Below, piece after piece: positions 8,527 to 12,028 of a stretch of 12,028 nt of DNA (within the stretch, counting starts at the first letter, position 1; each line of letters starts with the position of its first letter). The notes beneath the pieces are model-generated. The model saw only the letters and a program-made list of their open reading frames with translations. It was not told where the DNA came from and did no database searches. Source of the stretch: Saccoglossus kowalevskii (lineage: Eukaryota; Hemichordata; Enteropneusta; Harrimaniidae); contig NW_003132854.1 in NCBI RefSeq assembly GCF_000003605.2, forward strand, positions 172,281-184,308. Direction: 5' to 3'. A program made the position numbers and the translations under genes.

Positions 8527-8990
8527 GTCTGTACTATCAGGGGGAAAATCTTCTCTCCGGGGGTTCTCCACACTTGTCAGGGGGAATCTCGTCTCGTCTC
8601 TCTATCTCGTCCCCTTGAGGTACGGGATCGGGAAAGTCACTTTAACTTTACAGTCAAATAAGGCACACACAACGAAATACGTTTCAACTCTCGTCTTAGT
8701 CGATCTTTTGGAGCACTCTATAAGACACAGCGCCCTGGGGAAAAAATCCCCAAGACTGTCGCAGGGCTGGCCCAAGACTAGCCCAAGACTGCGTCAAGGC
8801 TCGCCCCAAGGCTCTCCAGGACTGTCCTCGACTCTCAGACTGCGTCAAGGCTCGCCCCAAGGCTCTCCAAGACTGCTCCCTCGACTCTCGACTGCACTCT
8901 CTCTACTGCGTCTATCGTGCTGTGCTCCCCAAGACCAACTCAAACTCTCTTTATTCATTTTCAAAACTCTAACCAATTACAAAGCAGTAA
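8527..8990. repeat. C/T-rich block of unknown type, possibly repeat-derived (LTR-like?)
   Basis: This block differs sharply in composition from its AT-rich neighbours: rich in CTC, TCTC and CCC on the plus strand, with GGGGG runs near 8540-8590. It begins TGTCTGTACTATC and passes a TATA-like CTATAAGACACAGCGCCC near 8718. On the minus strand it has AATAAA near 8947-8952. Terminal TG and a CA near 8987 would fit a solo LTR of about 460 bp, but I found no convincing target duplication and no second LTR. It also carries a frame of 210 codons (8369-9001) whose LRQGSPQGSP repeats come directly from the DNA repeat. I do not regard that frame as a gene. Confidence 0.35.
8787..8875 (+). repeat. Near-perfect 38-bp direct duplication
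   Basis: The unit starting GACTGCGTCAAGGCTCGCCC at 8787 recurs at 8838, 51 bp on, and runs through GGCTCTCCARGACTG with one visible difference. Shorter partial copies of CAAGACT and GGCT surround it, so the block has grown by local duplication. Confidence 0.9.
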
Positions 8991-9300
8991 AAAGACTTTA
9001 GGGCGTAACCTTCAATCACACTAAGTACTGAATACGTCATATCTTTTGATTAATCGTTCACTACATTAATAACTATGGATACCAACTGTCAGAATCGCGA
9101 CGGTTATCTGGTAATTAGTTCCAAATCACTGAGCCAAGTTCCGTCCAAAACTTCAAATAGGCCTAAACGATGACAGACATAACACAGCAATTCAAGTTCG
9201 CTAATAATCAACTAATTAAGTCGGTCAACAGATACGCAAAAACAAATTCATGACAGTACATTACCCCATTCCCAAAAGTACTACCGGTAAAACTATTAAC
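8991..9300. other. Non-genic stretch, nothing recognised
   Basis: No supported open frame or repeat between the C/T-rich block and family A copy 3. Confidence 0.5.
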
Positions 9301-9304
9301 TTAA

Positions 9305-9458
9305 ACCGGGGGTGTCGTCACCTGCGCATGCGTCAGATGGCAACAGCCGCGGCGTGTCATTGTTTACAAACAAGCGTCTACCAATGCGTTTTTAGCGTGT
9401 GTTGTTATCGTCGCTTGGGACTCAATTCCCCCGCGTGTGCAGGTGACGACCTTCCCGC
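9305..9458 (-). mobile_element. Family A short inverted-repeat element (MITE), copy 3, TTAA-flanked
   Basis: This is the best preserved copy of the family: 154 bp lying exactly between TTAA at 9301-9304 and TTAA at 9459-9462. The ends read ACCGGGGGTGTCGTCACC and, inverted, AGCGGGAAGGTCGTCACC. It is in the opposite orientation to the two left copies. A 4-bp TTAA target is characteristic of piggyBac-type insertion, which suggests but does not prove mobilisation by such a transposase. The overlapping 93-codon plus-strand frame is not a gene. Confidence 0.85.
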
Positions 9459-9584
9459 TTTAAAAATAAGCAGGTTAAAAATAGCGCCGATCCGAGAGAT
9501 CACATTATTTATTGTATTATTTTATGAGTAGGTTTGTCATGGTAGGAACATAATAACAACCCGCGTAAATTGTTATTACCCAAT

Positions 9585-9605
9585 ATATTATTATTATTAT
9601 TTTAT
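9585..9605. repeat. (TTA)n microsatellite
   Basis: About six TTA units followed by TTTATTTT on the plus strand. It is probably the retrotransposon tail and not an independent microsatellite. Confidence 0.8.
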
Positions 9606-9702
9606 TTTCATTTCTCTAAGGATATATACCCCACTAACCTGGGGGAACAGGTTACAATGCGAAAGTTACAGGCGTGACTTTAATCGCCTCAATAAAATTA
9701 AG

Positions 9703-9734
9703 TATTATATATATATACACACACACATATATAC
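9703..9734. repeat. Compound (TA)n(CA)n(TA)n microsatellite
   Basis: TATATATATA runs into CACACACACA and back to TATATATA, giving a purely alternating purine-pyrimidine tract just past the LINE ORF stop. Confidence 0.9.
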
Positions 9735-9753
9735 AACTCATCTATTGGAGAAC

Positions 9754-10335
9754 TCACACTAGCAAAGTATATCTAATCTGAAAAGCTGTGTATACAAATC
9801 TTGCAATACTTTGGATGATTTCATGGTTATCCTGAGGAAAAATATATGCAAGTTTACGGATAGGCGAAAGGAACTCGAATTGTGGTTCAATACGGTTAAT
9901 TCGATCAAAAAGCGGTTTTCGAATATGGTTATATGCTGGACAAACTACCAGAAAATGAGTTTCATCTTCAACAGCATCTATACATATTTGGCAGGTTCTA
10001 TTTTCCACTGGAGTTCCATAATATCTACCGGTCTCAATGTGTAACTTATGATTAGAGCACCGGAGTTTAGTTAAAGCTTGTCTGTACAGGGGAACACGAA
10101 CGATATACAAATAATTCTCATAAAAAATATTTGTTTTAAATTGGCGAAACGTTCGTAACTTATTTCTACTGTTTGGGGATCTACGAACATCGTCAAATAA
10201 AGCATCTTTCCAACTTTTGAAATAACAATCTCTCTCTTTCTTTCCAATTAACAACGTTGTTTCATCGGTAATTTGGGAGATAAACCTATTCTCCCAAACA
10301 GTGTGCATAAATATATATATGACGTCATCCATCAA
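9754..10335 (-). CDS. LINE ORF C-terminal fragment with CCHC zinc knuckle
   Basis: An uninterrupted 193-codon frame on the minus strand. The central part (residues about 60-140) has the layout of the region after the RT in many invertebrate LINEs: KLRTFRQFKTN, ALTKLRCSNHKLHIETGRY, ENRTCQIC, then VEDETHFLVVCPAY and HIRKPLF. The cysteines and histidine give C-x2-C-x8-H-x4-C, a nucleic-acid-binding knuckle. The tail continues through a helical FVYTAFQIR motif. No RT catalytic motif is included. The apparent start is a TTG/ATG pair inside the element, and an in-frame TGA lies just upstream at 10347-10345, so the copy is 5' truncated or frameshifted there. Upstream in another frame is a short acidic stretch (FEEEDEITN) of unknown meaning. 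It is unlikely to be a host gene. Confidence 0.8.
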   Translation of the reverse strand: MMDDVIYIFMHTVWENRFISQITDETTLLIGKKERDCYFKSWKDALFDDVRRSPNSRNKLRTFRQFKTNIFYENYLYIVRVPLYRQALTKLRCSNHKLHIETGRYYGTPVENRTCQICIDAVEDETHFLVVCPAYNHIRKPLFDRINRIEPQFEFLSPIRKLAYIFPQDNHEIIQSIARFVYTAFQIRYTLLV

Positions 10336-10572
10336 TTTGTAATTTCATCTTCCTCTTCGAAACCGTCTTCAGCCGTAGTACGTATCTTGGTAGACCGCCA
10401 CACAAATTGTTGTTTTATTGAAATGTTAGTTGAATGTTACATTCGATTAAATCGATGCATTGCATTTTATTACATATAAATCGATATCCCACATACATTT
10501 CATTTGAAAATGTATAAGATGATTAAGATGTTTTTGCAGCACATTCAGTCATGTTCGTTGGAAGGGTATTAA

Positions 10573-10674
10573 AGCGCGGTGGTTGTCGCGCAGCGCGTTT
10601 TCGAATTTCATGTAAACAAACAATGTATTTTAAACGTCATGTCAAACAGGACGCGACACGACGACCACCACCTA
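10573..10674 (+). mobile_element. Family B short inverted-repeat element (MITE), copy 2, TTAA-flanked
   Basis: This 102-bp element lies between TTAA at 10569-10572 and TTAA at 10675-10678. The left end is AGCGCGGTGGTTGTCGCGCA and the inverted right end is TAGGTGGTGGTCGTCGTG. It shares GTCGCGCAGCGCG and TTCGAATTTCATGTAAACAA with the copy at 8016-8115, in the same orientation. The GC-rich ends stand out from the AT-rich surroundings. Confidence 0.85.
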
Positions 10675-11202
10675 TTAAAGTGTGAAGACACACTAGTCGT
10701 AAGCTGAAGCTGAAAATTATCTTACGATGAATTGTCATTTTATTGTATTTTCTTAACTTTTTAAACTAAACGTTCCACGGTAATGCAGGGTTTTGTAATA
10801 TTTATTTTATTTACCAGAAGACGGAAACACGGACAAAATATAAATAGAAAACTTAAATATAAATAATTACAATATATCATAAATACATAAAATAATATAA
10901 ATAAATGTATTTGGAACTGACGTAGACTTCTGATAGAAGGTGACGACAAGGCGAGAAAACATCTAATCAATGTCCCAGTGTCTAACTCTGGAGAGGGGTT
11001 GCATATCATGCTTTTAACTTGTTGATGTGGGCATAGTCATGGATACCAGTAACATGCCCACCTTTTATTCCCGTGTTGTGACTCCGGTGTACAGTTGACT
11101 GCGAAACTCCATGTAAGGAATAAACACAGAATGTATGCAGTAGCCTAACAGCTGCTAACGTACTTTCAAATAAGCAGCATTTAATTGCAGTCTATCGTAT
11201 GC

Positions 11203-11239
11203 CATCCGGAGATTTATTCACTAGCACAAATACCGGATG
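11203..11239. repeat. Hairpin with CATCCGG/CCGGATG arms
   Basis: CATCCGGAGATTT and the inverted CATCCGGTATTT pair with a single bulge around a 12-base loop. It is GC-richer than its neighbourhood. Function is unknown, and it is not at the end of any gene seen here. Confidence 0.5.
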
Positions 11240-11535
11240 ATATATTCTCTCTGTGGGAAATACCCGAGTAGTTACGGAGGATTTATGTACAATAATTCCA
11301 TAAACATGGATAAGTGCATACTTTGTTCATTAAGCACACACTGGGTACATGATTCAAAATAGCACACCTGGCAAGGAAATCGCTTTTGCCTAGACTGTTG
11401 GCCAATAAAATAAATAATGTAAAATATAACATCTATGGGTGAAATCAGTAACATGTTTTCGGCAGTTTTTTCGACTATTCGACCATAATATGATTATTTT
11501 GTCGACGTATTTTGATTCTATTTTTTGTTCTCAAC

Positions 11536-11554
11536 TTTTTTTTTTTTTTTTTTT
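11536..11554. repeat. T19 homopolymer
   Basis: Nineteen T residues on the plus strand. It could be the poly(A) end of a minus-strand retrotransposed sequence, whose body would then lie to its right. Nothing recognisable as such was found there. Confidence 0.85.
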
Positions 11555-12028
11555 CATCTCCGATCTTGTTTAGCTCATCGTCATACTTTATGCATATAAC
11601 TCCCTAGCAACTGAAAATGTGTGGTCTGCCGTTTCAAAACTGGGCACAGCAATCTCCCGGGTCGCAGCCTATTTAGTCAGCCTCATTACCCACTGGCGCA
11701 TAGTTATAATGTAGTTTATAACATCCCCAGTTTAATGCATTTCCTGTCTTTTTGGTAACAACTGTTTGAAATATGACACTCGTCAAAGCTATTTGTTGTG
11801 CTCTAATGTAGAATGTATGGACATCGGCGTTTCTAATTCGCCCAGTCCAATCTTGGTGACGCGCGAGATTTGTCTCCTTCAACTCGACCATTTACTGATC
11901 ACTCATGCAAAGTATTATACCACTGATAATATTACCACAAAATTGCGTAAAAAATATTGCTAATATGTTATCATAACCAGACATATAATGAAAACTTCAT
12001 GAATGTTCAAGGAGCGGCGTTCCGGTAT

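Larger units (their letters stand above)
9581..9753 (-). mobile_element. 3' untranslated end and simple-repeat tail of the CCHC LINE
   Basis: Downstream of the LINE ORF stop on the minus strand come a TG/TA microsatellite, GTCACGCC, a CCTG...CAGG hairpin around CCTGTTCCCCCAGG, GGGGTATATATCC and finally an AATAAAATAATAATAATAAT tail. A short tandem-repeat 3' terminus is usual for LINEs that do not end in poly(A). The left boundary is set by the end of the ATA repeats. Confidence 0.55.
10679..12028. other. Non-genic AT-rich stretch to the end of the window
   Basis: It holds the T19 run and the 11203-11239 hairpin. A hydrophobic 82-codon minus-strand frame (10761-11009) arises from T-rich DNA. 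A 72-codon minus-strand frame (11673-11891) has a more balanced composition with WTGRIRNADVH and ALNWGCYKLHY, and is the best candidate here for an unknown exon, but no family was recognised. Confidence 0.4.

Noticed and set aside
8369-9001. 210-codon plus-strand open frame with LRQGSPQGSP repeats
   Set aside because: The peptide repeats follow directly from the 38-bp DNA duplication, the composition changes abruptly inside the frame, and no domain is recognisable.
9811-10044. 77-codon plus-strand frame
   Set aside because: It is antisense to the CCHC LINE ORF.
10320-10327. TGACGTCA as a functional CRE
   Set aside because: A lone 8-bp palindrome with no promoter or gene start nearby is compatible with chance; similar sites occur at 478-485 and 2201-2208.
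10761-11009. 82-codon minus-strand hydrophobic frame that might be a TM exon of the receptor
   Set aside because: The hydrophobicity follows from T-rich DNA. It lacks the GN..V and L..aD motifs of TM1-TM2 and has no suitable splice borders.

Overview
This window looks like a piece of an animal nuclear genome, probably a marine invertebrate and possibly a mollusc or another lophotrochozoan. The evidence is AT-rich DNA with little coding content, a receptor gene split by introns with GT/AG borders, degraded non-LTR retrotransposons, and several short inverted-repeat transposons. The phylum is inferred from the type of protein and repeat content; no sequence mark proves it. There is no sign of prokaryotic gene organisation, and most open frames here are chance or repeat-derived.

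The only clear host gene is a class A (rhodopsin-like) neuropeptide-type G-protein-coupled receptor on the minus strand. Two consecutive exons are visible. The exon at 4511-4110 runs from the end of TM3 through the DRY motif, TM4, the second extracellular loop and TM5. The exon at 3248-3045 carries TM6 with a CWLP motif and TM7 with NPxxY. Both are in phase 0 and join across an 861-bp intron. The exon for the N-terminus through TM1-TM3 was not found and must lie to the right, probably beyond the window. The exon for the cytoplasmic tail was not found and should lie to the left of 3045.

The rest is mostly mobile DNA. Positions 586-1375 hold a foldback-type element with 76-77-bp inverted arms, about twenty copies of a GAGTTAC/GTAACTC word, an internal array of 85-bp units (three identical) and a short array of 20-bp GGGYGTGG units. 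Two related families of tiny inverted-repeat elements are present: family A at 2085-2207, 2831-2978 and 9305-9458, and family B at 8016-8115 and 10573-10674. The better-preserved copies lie exactly between TTAA tetranucleotides, and both families share a GTCGTC tip. Two non-LTR (LINE) fragments lie on the minus strand. One is an old, frameshifted reverse transcriptase C-terminal half at 5187-6140. The other, at 9581-10335, is a younger 3' end with an intact CCHC zinc-knuckle ORF and a simple-repeat tail. A pyrimidine-rich block at 8527-8990 with an internal 38-bp duplication is probably also repeat-derived, but of unknown class.

Region by region: 1-576 has no recognisable content; 577-1384 is the foldback element and its flanks; 2081-2207 is family A copy 1; 2827-4511 is family A copy 2 plus the two receptor exons; 5187-6161 is the old LINE; 6162-8011 shows no gene; 8012-9462 is family B copy 1, the C/T-rich block and family A copy 3; 9581-10678 is the second LINE and family B copy 2; and 10679-12028 is AT-rich with no supported gene. 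No RNA gene, CRISPR array or operon-like layout was seen. No wholly new biological system can be claimed. The most distinctive signals are the foldback element and the TTAA-bounded element families.
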